Positions 8,367 through 17,045 of a stretch of DNA of 64,000 bases are shown here, piece after piece. The stretch's first letter is position 1. Each line of letters begins with the position of its first letter. This DNA is from Clavibacter michiganensis. Lineage in GTDB: Bacteria > Actinomycetota > Actinomycetes > Actinomycetales > Microbacteriaceae. A program made the position numbers and the translations under genes. Location: positions 2,542,001 to 2,606,000 of the forward strand of contig NZ_CP080437.1 of the NCBI RefSeq assembly GCF_021216655.1, in the 5' to 3' direction. The notes below the pieces were generated by a model, which did no database searches, was not told the origin of the DNA, and saw only the letters and a program-made list of their open reading frames with translations.

Positions 8367-9353
8367 ATGGCGGTGGACACCCGCGTCGCCGACAAGATCG
8401 GGCTGGCGCGTCGCGGCGTCGGAGTGGCCGGCCCCGGTCGGCCGCCCGCCGCGCCGCGGAAGGGCCGCGGCAAGACGCCGCTCGGCCGGGCGGGGAAGAC
8501 GCTGGCGCTGTTCGCGCTGCCGTCCCTCATCCTGCTCGTGCTCCTCAACGTCTACCCGGTCGTGTACTCGTTCCTGCAGTCCCTGCAGCAGGGCACGCCG
8601 TCGACGTTGCCGTGGCAGACGCCGTTCGTCGGGCTCGAGAACTACGCGAACGTGCTCACCTCGGAGTCGTTCCGCAACGCGACGACGTTCACGATCGTGT
8701 TCACGGTCGTGGGCGTCTTCGGGTCGTGGATCGTGGGGCTCGCGCTCGCGCTGCTGCTGCGCACCCGGATCCCCGCCAACGGGTTCTTCAAGGTGCTGCT
8801 GCTCCTGCCGTGGATCGTCCCGGTGGTCGTCTCGGCGACCTCGTGGAACTGGCTCGTGGCGACGCCGCAGAGCCCCGTGCCGATCATCCTGGAGAGGCTC
8901 GGGTTCCCCGACGCGAACTTCCTCGGCGATCCCGTCCTCGCGCAGGTCGTGGTCTGCGTCTTCAAGGTGTGGATCAGCTTCCCGTTCATGCTGATGATGA
9001 TGTCCTCGGCGCTCGCGTCGGTGGACACCAACGTCTACGAGGCGGCGAAGATGGACGGCGCGAGCGCCTGGCAGGCGTTCCGCGGCGTGACCCTCCCGAT
9101 CATCTCCCGCACCACGTACATCAGCTGGGTGCTGATGACGATCTTCTGCGTCAACGACTTCCCGACGATCTTCCTGCTCACGCAGGGCGGTCCCGTGAAC
9201 GCGACGACGTCGCTGATCGTGCTGGCGTACCAGCAGGCGTTCCAGAACCTGCAGACCGGCCCGGCGACCGCGGTGGCCTTCATGATGACGGCCGTGCTCG
9301 TCATCGTGTCGACGCTGCTGTACCGGCAGATCAAGAAGGCGGACATCGAATGA
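8367..9353 (+). CDS. ABC sugar importer permease, MalF-like
   Basis: 328 residues with six predicted membrane helices after a basic N-terminus. The loop that docks the ATPase (EAA motif) is EAAKMDGASAWQAFRGVTLP at about residues 220-240. TPFVGLENYANVL near the first periplasmic loop is typical of the UgpA/MalF subfamily. It pairs with the next permease, with which it overlaps by 4 bases. No ATPase gene is present in the operon, as is common in actinobacteria where one shared MsiK-type ATPase serves many sugar importers (family knowledge; the ATPase itself is not in this window). Confidence 0.92.
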   Translation: MAVDTRVADKIGLARRGVGVAGPGRPPAAPRKGRGKTPLGRAGKTLALFALPSLILLVLLNVYPVVYSFLQSLQQGTPSTLPWQTPFVGLENYANVLTSESFRNATTFTIVFTVVGVFGSWIVGLALALLLRTRIPANGFFKVLLLLPWIVPVVVSATSWNWLVATPQSPVPIILERLGFPDANFLGDPVLAQVVVCVFKVWISFPFMLMMMSSALASVDTNVYEAAKMDGASAWQAFRGVTLPIISRTTYISWVLMTIFCVNDFPTIFLLTQGGPVNATTSLIVLAYQQAFQNLQTGPATAVAFMMTAVLVIVSTLLYRQIKKADIE

Positions 9354-10231
9354 GCCAGGCACTCGCCGTCGGCGGCGCCACATCGGCGACCCTCGGCGAC
9401 GTCAAGCGGACCTCCGCGAAGCAGCGCGAGCAGAAGGGCCAGTGGTGGCGCTTCCTGCTCATCGCGATCATCACGCTCGTGGTGATCACGCCCATCCTCG
9501 CGGTGCTGTTCCTCTCCACCCAGCCGGGGCAGAACTCCACGGCGACCGGTTTCACGCTGGAGAACTTCCAGCGCGTGCTCGGCGGCACCGACGTGATGAT
9601 CTGGCTCGGCAACAGCCTGATCGTCGCGCTCGTGACCGTGCTCGTCTCGGTCGTGATCGCGGCGCCGGCCGGGTACGTGCTCAGCCGCTCGCGGTCGAAG
9701 CTCGTCTCCGGGTACTCACTCGTGCTGTTCGTGGTGCAGGCCCTGCCGGTGGTGACGGCGGCGATCCCGCTGTTCATCACGTTCTCGGCGATGGGCCTCA
9801 TCAACACGCTCCAGGGCGTGGCGATCATCTACATCGGGTCGACCATGTCGGTCGCGATCTGGATGATGGCGGCCTACATCGACTCCATCCCGATCACCCT
9901 CGAGGAAGCGGCCTGGATGGACGGCGCGAGCGTGTTCAGCGGATTCATCCACGTGGTGCTGCGCAATTCACTGCCGGGCATCCTGTCGACCGCGATCTTC
10001 TCGTTCCTGCTGGCCTGGAACGACTACCTCATCGCGCTCCTGTTCCTGCAGGACTTCACGAAGTACACCCTCCCCATCGGCCTCAACACGTTCTTCCAGC
10101 AGAACGCGGCCGACTGGGGCTCGGTGATGGCGGTCGCGGTCATCATGATGCTGCCGCCCGTGCTGATCTTCGCCCTGCTGAACAAGTACTTCAGCGTCGG
10201 CGGGATCGGCGGGTCGCTCGCCGGGAGGTGA
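9350..10231 (+). CDS. ABC sugar importer permease, MalG-like
   Basis: 293 residues, ATG overlapping the MalF-like stop codon (ATGA). Six predicted membrane segments; the EAA loop reads EEAAWMDGASVFSGFIHVVL. STQPGQNSTATGFTLENFQRVL is the periplasmic loop expected of MalG-type subunits. It forms the transmembrane channel with the preceding permease. It is the last gene of the operon and is followed 16 bases later by a strong hairpin terminator. Confidence 0.92.
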   Translation: MSQALAVGGATSATLGDVKRTSAKQREQKGQWWRFLLIAIITLVVITPILAVLFLSTQPGQNSTATGFTLENFQRVLGGTDVMIWLGNSLIVALVTVLVSVVIAAPAGYVLSRSRSKLVSGYSLVLFVVQALPVVTAAIPLFITFSAMGLINTLQGVAIIYIGSTMSVAIWMMAAYIDSIPITLEEAAWMDGASVFSGFIHVVLRNSLPGILSTAIFSFLLAWNDYLIALLFLQDFTKYTLPIGLNTFFQQNAADWGSVMAVAVIMMLPPVLIFALLNKYFSVGGIGGSLAGR

Positions 10232-10246
10232 TGCGGCCTCGCCCCG

Positions 10247-10298
10247 GACGAGAGCCCGCCCTCGTGGTCCATGTGGATCGCGGGGGCGGGCTCTCGTC
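10247..10298. terminator. Strong hairpin terminator after the sugar operon
   Basis: A perfect 15-bp stem (GACGAGAGCCCGCCC with GGGCGGGCTCTCGTC) encloses a 22-base loop. There is no run of T after it, as is common for actinobacterial terminators. It lies between the convergent permease and toxin genes and can serve both strands. Confidence 0.8.
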
Positions 10299-10307
10299 GT
10301 GCGTGCG

Positions 10308-10652
10308 CTACTTCGTCTGGTTCGGGTGCCTCGTGTGGACCTGCTCGAGGAAGACCGTCTGCCCTGCGACGTAGAACCAGATGCGGGCATCGCCCCGAGC
10401 GGTCGGCTTGTGCTGCCAGCGCACGTGGCGCGTGCCCGCGCGGGTGATGATCCCGAGCTCCTCGCCCTTGAGCGGGTAGTTCGTCGGAGTGCGCTCGGTC
10501 GGCGTCCGGATGAGGAAGTCCCATGTGTCCGCCAGGGGTCCGCGGATCGTCGCGGCCAGATCCTGCCACCCCTTCCGCGCGCCCTCGGAGGCGAAGACGA
10601 TCGTGTACTCGGACTTCCTCGTCGGCCGCGGGACCTGAGGATCCTTCGCCAC
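10308..10652 (-). CDS. RelE/ParE-superfamily toxin of a type II toxin-antitoxin pair
   Basis: 114 residues from a GTG at 10652, two bases after the stop of the antitoxin gene. The pattern WQDLAATIRGPLADTWDFL, YPLKGEELGII, HVRWQHKPTARGDARIWFYVAG matches small RelE/ParE-fold proteins common in actinobacteria (SEYT.vF....A..GW, WdfL...P, LkG, RWqy, riWy.v). Family members are mRNA interferases or gyrase poisons; which one cannot be told. Gene order antitoxin then toxin and the tight spacing support the pair. The toxin call rests on pattern, not on identified catalytic residues. Confidence 0.72.
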   Translation of the reverse strand: MAKDPQVPRPTRKSEYTIVFASEGARKGWQDLAATIRGPLADTWDFLIRTPTERTPTNYPLKGEELGIITRAGTRHVRWQHKPTARGDARIWFYVAGQTVFLEQVHTRHPNQTK

Positions 10653-10654
10653 GG

Positions 10655-11113
10655 TCAGGGGCGCTCGACCGGCGCCGGGTGGGCGAGCCACTCGACCGGC
10701 GAGGACGCGAGCCCTGCGGCGATGGCCGTCGCGGTCTCGCGCCAGGAGGTGAGCTCGGCGATCGCGAGGTGGGGCTGGCCGGTGGAGAAGGAGGCGCGCG
10801 CGGCGTCGACGAGCTCGCGCGAGCAGGTCTCGCGATCCTTGGGCGAAAGGGCGAGCATCCACGGGAACCGCTGGGTCATGCGCGAGGACAGGGAGCCCGC
10901 GTCGTCCAGCGTGACGGTGATGAGGTCGGCCGCGAACTGGAGGAGCTGCGAATTCGCATCCGCTGCGCTCTGTGACATCAGCACCAGGGTCTCCCCGTCC
11001 CGACGCGTGACCTGGACCGGGTGCTGCTCCGCCTCCGCGAACACGTCCGCCGAGTGCTTGCTCAGATCCGATGAGCGGCGGGTCGTGGTGCGGGCGCCGT
11101 GGAGGAGGGACAT
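10655..11113 (-). CDS. Phd/YefM-like antitoxin with a long C-terminal extension
   Basis: 152 residues. Residues about 8-55 (TTRRSSDLSKHSADVFAEAEQHPVQVTRRDGETLVLMSQ, shown here by its motifs SSDLSKHSADVF and PVQVTRRDGETLVLM) match the Phd/YefM DNA-binding fold. The remaining 100 residues (FPWMLALSPKDRETCSREL and so on) are helical and should wrap the toxin. The gene lies directly before the toxin. The ATG is preceded by a -10 box six bases away, so the mRNA is probably leaderless, and a palindrome sits in the promoter spacer, consistent with autorepression. Confidence 0.75.
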   Translation of the reverse strand: MSLLHGARTTTRRSSDLSKHSADVFAEAEQHPVQVTRRDGETLVLMSQSAADANSQLLQFAADLITVTLDDAGSLSSRMTQRFPWMLALSPKDRETCSRELVDAARASFSTGQPHLAIAELTSWRETATAIAAGLASSPVEWLAHPAPVERP

Positions 11114-11119
11114 GCCGTC

Positions 11120-11148
11120 ATGTTATTCGGAACGTGTTCGGAAGTCCA
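11120..11148 (-). promoter_or_regulatory. Leaderless promoter of the toxin-antitoxin operon with an operator in the spacer
   Basis: Read on the minus strand, a -35 box TGGACT (11148-11143), a 17-base spacer and a -10 box TAACAT (11125-11120) are followed after 6 bases by the antitoxin ATG at 11113. The spacer contains the palindrome GAACacGTTC (11139-11130). Box quality is four of six matches each, but the geometry is exact. Confidence 0.65.
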
Positions 11149-11157
11149 GGTGCAGCG

Positions 11158-13014
11158 TCAGGCGTCGTCCCGCACCTCGTACGCCGCCCGCTGCTCCTGC
11201 ACCGCGCGGATCCGGGCGATGTCGAACTTCGGGCGGCGGTGGAAGTCGTAGATGCCGTTCTGCTCCTGGAACGTGTCGGTCAGCTGCGTGAAGCAGTAGC
11301 CGAACATGAGCGGATCCTCGAGCAGGACCTCGGTGAGGCCGCGGAACCGGGCGTGCCACTCCTCGACGCTGGCGACGCGCTCGCCGTAGCCCCACGAGAC
11401 CGCGCGTGCCGGGTCGCTGGCGTCGGCCTGCGGGCGGTCGATCTCGTCGGGGTTCCACCAGATGCCGCCGTACTCGGAGACGAAGAAGGGCTGGCCGGCG
11501 TAGGGCACGGAGATCGCGCGGCCGTCAAGGTCGTTGACGAACGGCCGGCCGTCGGCGAGGCCCGCCTGTTCGCGGCGGAAGGCGTCCGGATCCTGCTCGT
11601 AGGAGTGCGAGTCGTAGACGTCGGAGGAGCGCACGCGGTGCGAGTAGCCGGACGCGTCGAGGACGGGACGGCTCGGATCCGCCGCCTTCGTCGCGTGGTA
11701 CATGCCGGCGGTCACGTCGTCGAGCTGAGTGATGCGGTCGTGGATCGCCTGGTACGTCTCGTTCAGCGGGCACCAGCCGACGATCGACGGGTGCGAGCGG
11801 TCTCGCCTGACCGCCTCGATCCACTGGGTGATGAACGACGCCGTCGGCTGCTGCGCGTCCTTGCCGAGGCCGCCGCCCGCGCCCCAGTCGCCGAACTCGC
11901 CCCACACGAGGTAGCCGAGGCGGTCGGCGTGGAACAGGAACCGCTCCTCGAACACCTTCTGGTGCAGGCGCGCGCCGTTGAAGCCCGCGGCCATCGACAG
12001 CTCGATGTCGCGCACGAGGGCGGCGTCGTCGGGCGAGGTCATGAGCGTGTCGGGCCAGTAGCCCTGGTCGAGCACGAGGCGCTGGAAGACGCGGCGGCCG
12101 TTGAGGAGCACGTCGCGGCCGTCGATTGCGATGGAACGGAGGCCGCCATAGGAGGCGACCTCGTCGACCACGCGGTCGTCATCGCCCGAGGCGTCGACCA
12201 GGCGCAGCGTGATGTCGTAGAGATGCGGGTCCTCGGGTGACCACTCGCGTACGCGGACCGCGGGGATGCGGAGGGTGACGCGCGCGCCCATGTCGCCCGC
12301 GGGGATCCGCGACCTCGTGATCTCCCCGGCGGCGTCCGCGAGCACGGCCTCGAACACGAGGCCGGCCGTGCGGTGCGAGAGCTCGGGGGTGACGGTGAAG
12401 GAGGAGTCCGCGCGCTGCGGCTCGATGTGCGCCGAGCGGATGTGGGCCTCGGGCACGGGCTCAAGCCACACCGTCTGCCAGATCCCGGTGGTGCGCGTGT
12501 AGAAGCAGGACGTGTTCTCGAACCAGGTCGCCTGCTTGCCGCGGGCCTGCGGCTCGTCGCGGGTGTCGCGGGCGCGGACCACGACGGTCAGCTCCTCCTC
12601 GTCGGCGCGCACGCCGAGATCCGCCGTGAACGACGTGAAGCCGCCGCGGTGCCGGGCGACCTCCTCGCCGCCCACCCACACGGTCGCGTCGTGGTCGACC
12701 GCGCCGAAGTGGAGGAGGACGCGGCGGCCGCTCCAGCCCGCGGGGATCCGCACCGTGCGGCGGTACCAGACGGCCGTGAGGAAGTCGACGTCGCCGATGC
12801 CCGACGCGGTGGACTCCGGGGCGAACGGCACGAGGATCTCCTCCGCGAGGTCCCGCTCGAGCAGCCCGCGCTCGAGCCCGCTGTCGCCGCGGTCGCGCTC
12901 GAACTGCCACGGGCCGTTGAGGTTCAGCCAGTCGGGGCGCGTGGACTGCGGGCGCGGGTGCTCGGGCTTGGGGACGGCGGGAGTGGCGGTCGCGGTCGCG
13001 GTGCTGTCGGTCAT
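11158..13014 (-). CDS. Glycoside hydrolase family 2 enzyme (beta-galactosidase/beta-glucuronidase-like)
   Basis: 618 residues, no signal peptide, so it acts in the cytoplasm on an imported glycoside. The sugar-binding jelly-roll domain comes first (LNLNGPWQFERD; WYRRTVRIP), then the immunoglobulin-like domain, then the TIM barrel. The acid/base is Glu419 in the WCPLNETY motif and the nucleophile Glu514 in FFVSEYGG. The ATG at 13014 follows AGAAGGAAG. It lies about 98 bp downstream of an oxidoreductase gene on the same strand, probably as one operon. Which beta-glycoside it cuts cannot be decided. Confidence 0.9.
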   Translation of the reverse strand: MTDSTATATATPAVPKPEHPRPQSTRPDWLNLNGPWQFERDRGDSGLERGLLERDLAEEILVPFAPESTASGIGDVDFLTAVWYRRTVRIPAGWSGRRVLLHFGAVDHDATVWVGGEEVARHRGGFTSFTADLGVRADEEELTVVVRARDTRDEPQARGKQATWFENTSCFYTRTTGIWQTVWLEPVPEAHIRSAHIEPQRADSSFTVTPELSHRTAGLVFEAVLADAAGEITRSRIPAGDMGARVTLRIPAVRVREWSPEDPHLYDITLRLVDASGDDDRVVDEVASYGGLRSIAIDGRDVLLNGRRVFQRLVLDQGYWPDTLMTSPDDAALVRDIELSMAAGFNGARLHQKVFEERFLFHADRLGYLVWGEFGDWGAGGGLGKDAQQPTASFITQWIEAVRRDRSHPSIVGWCPLNETYQAIHDRITQLDDVTAGMYHATKAADPSRPVLDASGYSHRVRSSDVYDSHSYEQDPDAFRREQAGLADGRPFVNDLDGRAISVPYAGQPFFVSEYGGIWWNPDEIDRPQADASDPARAVSWGYGERVASVEEWHARFRGLTEVLLEDPLMFGYCFTQLTDTFQEQNGIYDFHRRPKFDIARIRAVQEQRAAYEVRDDA

Positions 13015-13112
13015 GATCGGGCTTCCTTCTGTCGAGACGGAGGGGAGGTGCGGTCGATGCCAGCCTGCCGCGGCGGGATGGGACGGCGCCGCACGGGAGG
13101 CGGGCGCGTCGG

Positions 13113-14300
13113 TCAGCGGGCGTCGCGCGCGGCTGTGGCGGGCGGGGTGGCGGCGGGTGCGGATCCCCAGGCCGGGGTGCGGATGCCGTCGGCCGCGCTC
13201 GTCCACGAGCGCAGCAGGTCGGCGACGTCCGCGCTCCGCTCGTCGGCGATCGCCTGGGCGAGCGCGTCCTCGAGCAGGTCGGCGATGACGACGCGCTCGC
13301 CTCCCCGCTCGCTGCTGCGGATCGCGCCCTCCACCATCGCGAGGCTGAGCACGTTGTGCCGCACCTCCGTCGGCGGGGTGGTGCCGGCGCGGAGGGATCC
13401 GACGAACTCCTCGAGCGACGCGGCGATGCCCTCAGGGTGCTCGGGCACGTCGAACCGGCCGCCCTCTACGTCGAGGCCGACGACGTCGTCGCCGTCCCAG
13501 TGCGCGGCGCCGCGCTCGCCGTACGCACACCAGTCGGCGTTCCACGAGGTGGGCATGCCCGGCGTGCAGCGGCTGCCGACGTACGCGAAGCGCGCGCCGG
13601 ACGCGAGCTCGAAGTCGGCGGTCGCGGCGGCGTCGCCCGCGAACCAGCTCCACGGCGGGTTCCACGAGCTGCAGCGCACGGCCATGGGCTCCTCGCCCGT
13701 CGCGTACCGGAGCTGGTCGAAGTGGTGGATGGACATGTCGACGAGCAGCGGGTGCGCCATCTGCTCGCGGAAGCCCGGCTCGTGGTCCTCGTGCAGGAAC
13801 TGCGCGTGCACGACCGCGAGCGGCCCGACCTGCGCGACCGCCTCGCGGAACGCCGTGAGGTGCGTGAAGTAGCGGCGCGACTGGCTGACCATGAGGAGCC
13901 CGCCGGTGATGTCGGCGAGGGCGACCTGGCGGAGCGCCTCGGCGACGGTGGGTGCGAGCGGCTTCTCGCACAGGACGGGCAGGCCCGCGCGGAGCGCCTG
14001 CTCGTTCACGACGCGGTGCGCCTGCGGCACGGTCACGTTCACCACGGCCCGCGCGCCGGAGCGTGCGGCGACCTCGGCGACGGACGCGCCCACGGCGATC
14101 CCGTCGAGCCCCGCGGCGCGCACGGCGGATTCCGCGAGCGGCACGTCGAGGTCGACGACCCCCACGAGCGCGGCGTGCGGGGAGCCGGCGAGCATGCGGA
14201 TCCACAGCGCGCCCATGACGCCGGCGCCCACCACGACGACGGGCAGGCGGTCGGATGCGGGTGCGTCAGCGGCTCCCGGTCGGCGATCGGACGTGGTCAT
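13113..14300 (-). CDS. Gfo/Idh/MocA family oxidoreductase
   Basis: 395 residues. The Rossmann motif is VVVGAGVMGALWIRML (about residues 23-38) and the signature is CEKPLAPT. The substrate domain contains HEDHEPGFREQM, SIHHFDQLRYATGEEP with the family's conserved His region, and a Trp-rich stretch (SSWNPPWSWFAG). The ATG at 14300 follows GGGAGGCG. It precedes the GH2 gene in the same direction, suggesting glycoside cleavage coupled to sugar oxidation. It is a paralogue of the enzymes at 5041 and 54423. Confidence 0.87.
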   Translation of the reverse strand: MTTSDRRPGAADAPASDRLPVVVVGAGVMGALWIRMLAGSPHAALVGVVDLDVPLAESAVRAAGLDGIAVGASVAEVAARSGARAVVNVTVPQAHRVVNEQALRAGLPVLCEKPLAPTVAEALRQVALADITGGLLMVSQSRRYFTHLTAFREAVAQVGPLAVVHAQFLHEDHEPGFREQMAHPLLVDMSIHHFDQLRYATGEEPMAVRCSSWNPPWSWFAGDAAATADFELASGARFAYVGSRCTPGMPTSWNADWCAYGERGAAHWDGDDVVGLDVEGGRFDVPEHPEGIAASLEEFVGSLRAGTTPPTEVRHNVLSLAMVEGAIRSSERGGERVVIADLLEDALAQAIADERSADVADLLRSWTSAADGIRTPAWGSAPAATPPATAARDAR

Positions 14301-14356
14301 GGTGCTCGCCTCCCGGGCACGACGGCGAGCCCGCTCCGACGATACCGGGCGCCGGG

Positions 14357-16978
14357 TCAGTCGCGCGGGGCCGCCGCCGTCTCCGCCTGGATGGTGGACG
14401 CGGTGGGCGGGGCCGCGTGCGCGCCGTGCCCGCCGTCCGCGGGGAGGCCGGCAGGGAGGTCCGCCGCCGGTGCCGACGCGTGCGGGTGCGTGCGCTCGAG
14501 CGCGGCGCCCTCGATGTCGACGTCCGGCAGGATCCGGTCGAGCCAGCGCGGCAGCCACCAGGCCGAGCGCCCGAGCAGGTGCATGAGCGCGGGCATCAGC
14601 AGCATCCGCACCACGAACGCATCCAGTAGCACGCCGAACGCGAGGCCGAAGCCGATGGACCGGATGATGGTCGACTCCGAGAAGACGAACCCGCCGAACA
14701 CCGACACCATGATGAGCGCCGCCGCGGTGACGACCGCGCGCCCGGCCCGGAAGCCCTGCACCACCGCGAGCCGCGCCTCGGCGCCGTGCACGTACGCCTC
14801 TCGCATCCCGCTCGCGAGGAACAGCTGGTAGTCCATGGCGAGGCCGAACAGGATGCCGACGAGGATCACCGGCAGGAAGCTGAGGATCGGTCCGCTGCTC
14901 TCCAGCCCGATGAGGCTCGCGCCCCAGCCGAACTGGAACACCGCGACGATGAGGCCGTAGGTCGCGAACAGCGACAGCACGAACCCGCCGGTCGCGATGA
15001 GCGGCAGGAGGATCGAGCGGAACACCACGATCAGGATCAGCAGCGACAGGCCCACGACCACGAGCAGGTAGAGCGGCAGCACCGCGGCCAGCGCCTCGGA
15101 GATGTCGATGTTGGTGGCGGCCTGCCCGGCGACGCCGAGCGTGATGCCGCCGTCGAGCTCGGGCAGCGCGCGGATGTCCTGCACGAGCTCCTCGGTGGAT
15201 GCGCTGTTCGGGCCCTCCTGCGGGAGCACCTGGAATGCGAGCACGGTGCCGTCGTCGGTGTTCGCGACCGGGGCGACGGCGACCACGTCGTCGAGGTCGT
15301 GCAGCGCCTGCGCGACCTCGACCTGGGTCGCGAGGAGGTCGCCGTCGGCGACGCCCGCGGGCACGTCGGCGACCACGAGCAGCGGGCCGTTGGCGCCCTC
15401 GCCGAACTCGTCGGCGACCGTCGTGAACGCGCGCTCGCTGGTGGATCCGGCGGGCTCGCTGGATCCGTCGGGCAGGCCGAGCCGCATGGAGAGGCTGGGG
15501 ATCGCGATCACGAGCAGGGCGACGACCGTGCCGAGCACCGTGAGCACGGCGCGCGCGTTCGACATGGGCTTCAGCGTCGTCGCGGCCTCCTGCGGCCGGG
15601 CCGGGTCGGCGGCCGACGCGCGGGCGCGATCGCGCTTCCGCAGCACGCGCGTCCCGGCGAGGCCGAGCACCGCGGGCGTGAGCGTGATGGCGACGAGCAC
15701 CGCGACGAGCACGCACACCGCGCCGACCGTGCCCATCAACGCGAGGAACGGCACGCCCGTGATGTTGAGGGCGAGGAGCGCGACGATCACGGTGGATCCC
15801 GCGAACACGACCGCAGTGCCCGAGGTGCCGTTGGCGAGCCCGATCGACTCGCGCACGCCCGTGCCGGCGAGCATCTGCTTCCGGTGCCGGTTGACGATGA
15901 AGAGGGAGTAGTCGATCCCGACCGCGAGGCCGAGCATCACGCCCAGCACCGGGGTCACCGACGCCATGTCGACGATCCCGGAGAACGCGAGCGATGCCGT
16001 GACGCCGACGCCCACGCCGACCACCGCGGTGACGATGGGGAGCGACGCGGCGATGACCGTGCCGAGCATCACGATGAGCACGATGGCCGCGAAGACGAGG
16101 CCGACGACCTCGCCGATGCCGAAGATCTCGGGGACGCCCTGCGCCAGGTCGGTCGCGAAGTCGACGCTCGTGCCGTCCACGGGGGAGTCCTGGAAGTGGG
16201 CGATGGTGTCCTGCTTGGTCTCCTCGGAGAGCTCGAGGCGCGGATCCGTGAAGGAGACGTTGACGATGGCCGTCGACCCGTCCGCCGAGACGACGCCGAT
16301 GCCGTCCGTGAGGCCGAGGAGCGTGCGGCCGAGCTCGGCCTGCTCGACGCCCGACTCGAGCTGCGTGCGATTGGCGTCGACGGTCGCCTGCTGCTCCTGG
16401 AGGGTCTGCGTCTGCGCATCCAGCTGGGCCTGCTGCGCGTCGAGCGCGGCGATCTGCGCGGCCGGCGCACCTGCGGCCTCGGCCTGCTGCCGCGCGGCGG
16501 CGAGCTGCTGCTGGCCTGCGTCGAGCTGCGCCTTCCCTGCGTCGAGCTGCTGCTGCGCGGCGTCGAGCTGGCTGCGGCCCGCGGTGATCTGCGCGTCGCC
16601 GCTGGTGAGCTGCGCGGCCTGGTCGGCGCGCTGCTGGGTGACGGCGAAGGGATCCACGACGCGCGCGACGCCCGGGAGGTCGCCCGCGCTCGTGGCGAGG
16701 GCGGAGATCGCCTGCTCCTGCGCCGCGGTGAAGGCGGAGCCGTCGGTGGTCCGGTAGACGACCGTGCCGGTGCCGCCGGCGGTGTCGGGCAGCGTCTGCG
16801 CGAGCTCGTCGGTGACGGCGCCGGACGCCGTGCCGGGGATGTCGAAGCTGTTGCCGAGGGTGCCGGCGAACGCGAGGAACGAGCCCACGCCGATCCCGAG
16901 GATCACCACCCACGAGACGATCACGAGCCACGCGCGACGCGCGGCCATCGAACCGAGCCGGTACAGCACTGACGCCAT
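14357..16978 (-). CDS. MMPL-family (RND superfamily) membrane transporter
   Basis: 873 residues, about the usual size of short MMPL proteins. One N-terminal helix (AWLVIVSWVVILGIG) is followed by a large extracellular loop, a five-helix block, a second loop and a second helix block ending in a roughly 70-residue cytoplasmic tail. The first loop holds a long coiled coil (about residues 125-205) of repeated LDAAQQQLDAG / LDAGQQQLAA units, typical of YdgH/MmpL relatives. IDYSLFIVNRH and MDYQLFLASGMRE are the paired RND core motifs with the proton-relay Asp-Tyr. The ribosome binding site GAAGGAG is ideal. A TetR gene is divergent. The cargo, probably a lipid or amphiphile, is unknown. Confidence 0.9.
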   Translation of the reverse strand: MASVLYRLGSMAARRAWLVIVSWVVILGIGVGSFLAFAGTLGNSFDIPGTASGAVTDELAQTLPDTAGGTGTVVYRTTDGSAFTAAQEQAISALATSAGDLPGVARVVDPFAVTQQRADQAAQLTSGDAQITAGRSQLDAAQQQLDAGKAQLDAGQQQLAAARQQAEAAGAPAAQIAALDAQQAQLDAQTQTLQEQQATVDANRTQLESGVEQAELGRTLLGLTDGIGVVSADGSTAIVNVSFTDPRLELSEETKQDTIAHFQDSPVDGTSVDFATDLAQGVPEIFGIGEVVGLVFAAIVLIVMLGTVIAASLPIVTAVVGVGVGVTASLAFSGIVDMASVTPVLGVMLGLAVGIDYSLFIVNRHRKQMLAGTGVRESIGLANGTSGTAVVFAGSTVIVALLALNITGVPFLALMGTVGAVCVLVAVLVAITLTPAVLGLAGTRVLRKRDRARASAADPARPQEAATTLKPMSNARAVLTVLGTVVALLVIAIPSLSMRLGLPDGSSEPAGSTSERAFTTVADEFGEGANGPLLVVADVPAGVADGDLLATQVEVAQALHDLDDVVAVAPVANTDDGTVLAFQVLPQEGPNSASTEELVQDIRALPELDGGITLGVAGQAATNIDISEALAAVLPLYLLVVVGLSLLILIVVFRSILLPLIATGGFVLSLFATYGLIVAVFQFGWGASLIGLESSGPILSFLPVILVGILFGLAMDYQLFLASGMREAYVHGAEARLAVVQGFRAGRAVVTAAALIMVSVFGGFVFSESTIIRSIGFGLAFGVLLDAFVVRMLLMPALMHLLGRSAWWLPRWLDRILPDVDIEGAALERTHPHASAPAADLPAGLPADGGHGAHAAPPTASTIQAETAAAPRD

Positions 16979-17000
16979 GTCATCTCCTTCGGACGCTTCG

Positions 17001-17039
17001 ACGATACGCTACGTCTCGTCTAGTTTCTGGAGCTACCCT
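17001..17039. promoter_or_regulatory. TetR operator and promoter between the MMPL and TetR genes
   Basis: ACGATACG-CTA-CGTCTCGT (17001-17019) is a 19-bp palindrome with one mismatched pair. Further right, the -10 box TACCCT (17034-17039) is followed after six bases by the GTG at 17046, predicting a leaderless TetR mRNA. The palindrome is 22 bp from the MMPL start and would block both promoters. Binding is inferred. Confidence 0.6.
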
Positions 17040-17045
17040 GTGCAG

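Noticed and set aside
14786..16972. A 728-codon plus-strand frame opposite the MMPL gene
   Set aside because: Composition is almost only Arg, Gly, Asp, Glu, Ala and His with no family pattern; it mirrors the MMPL gene.
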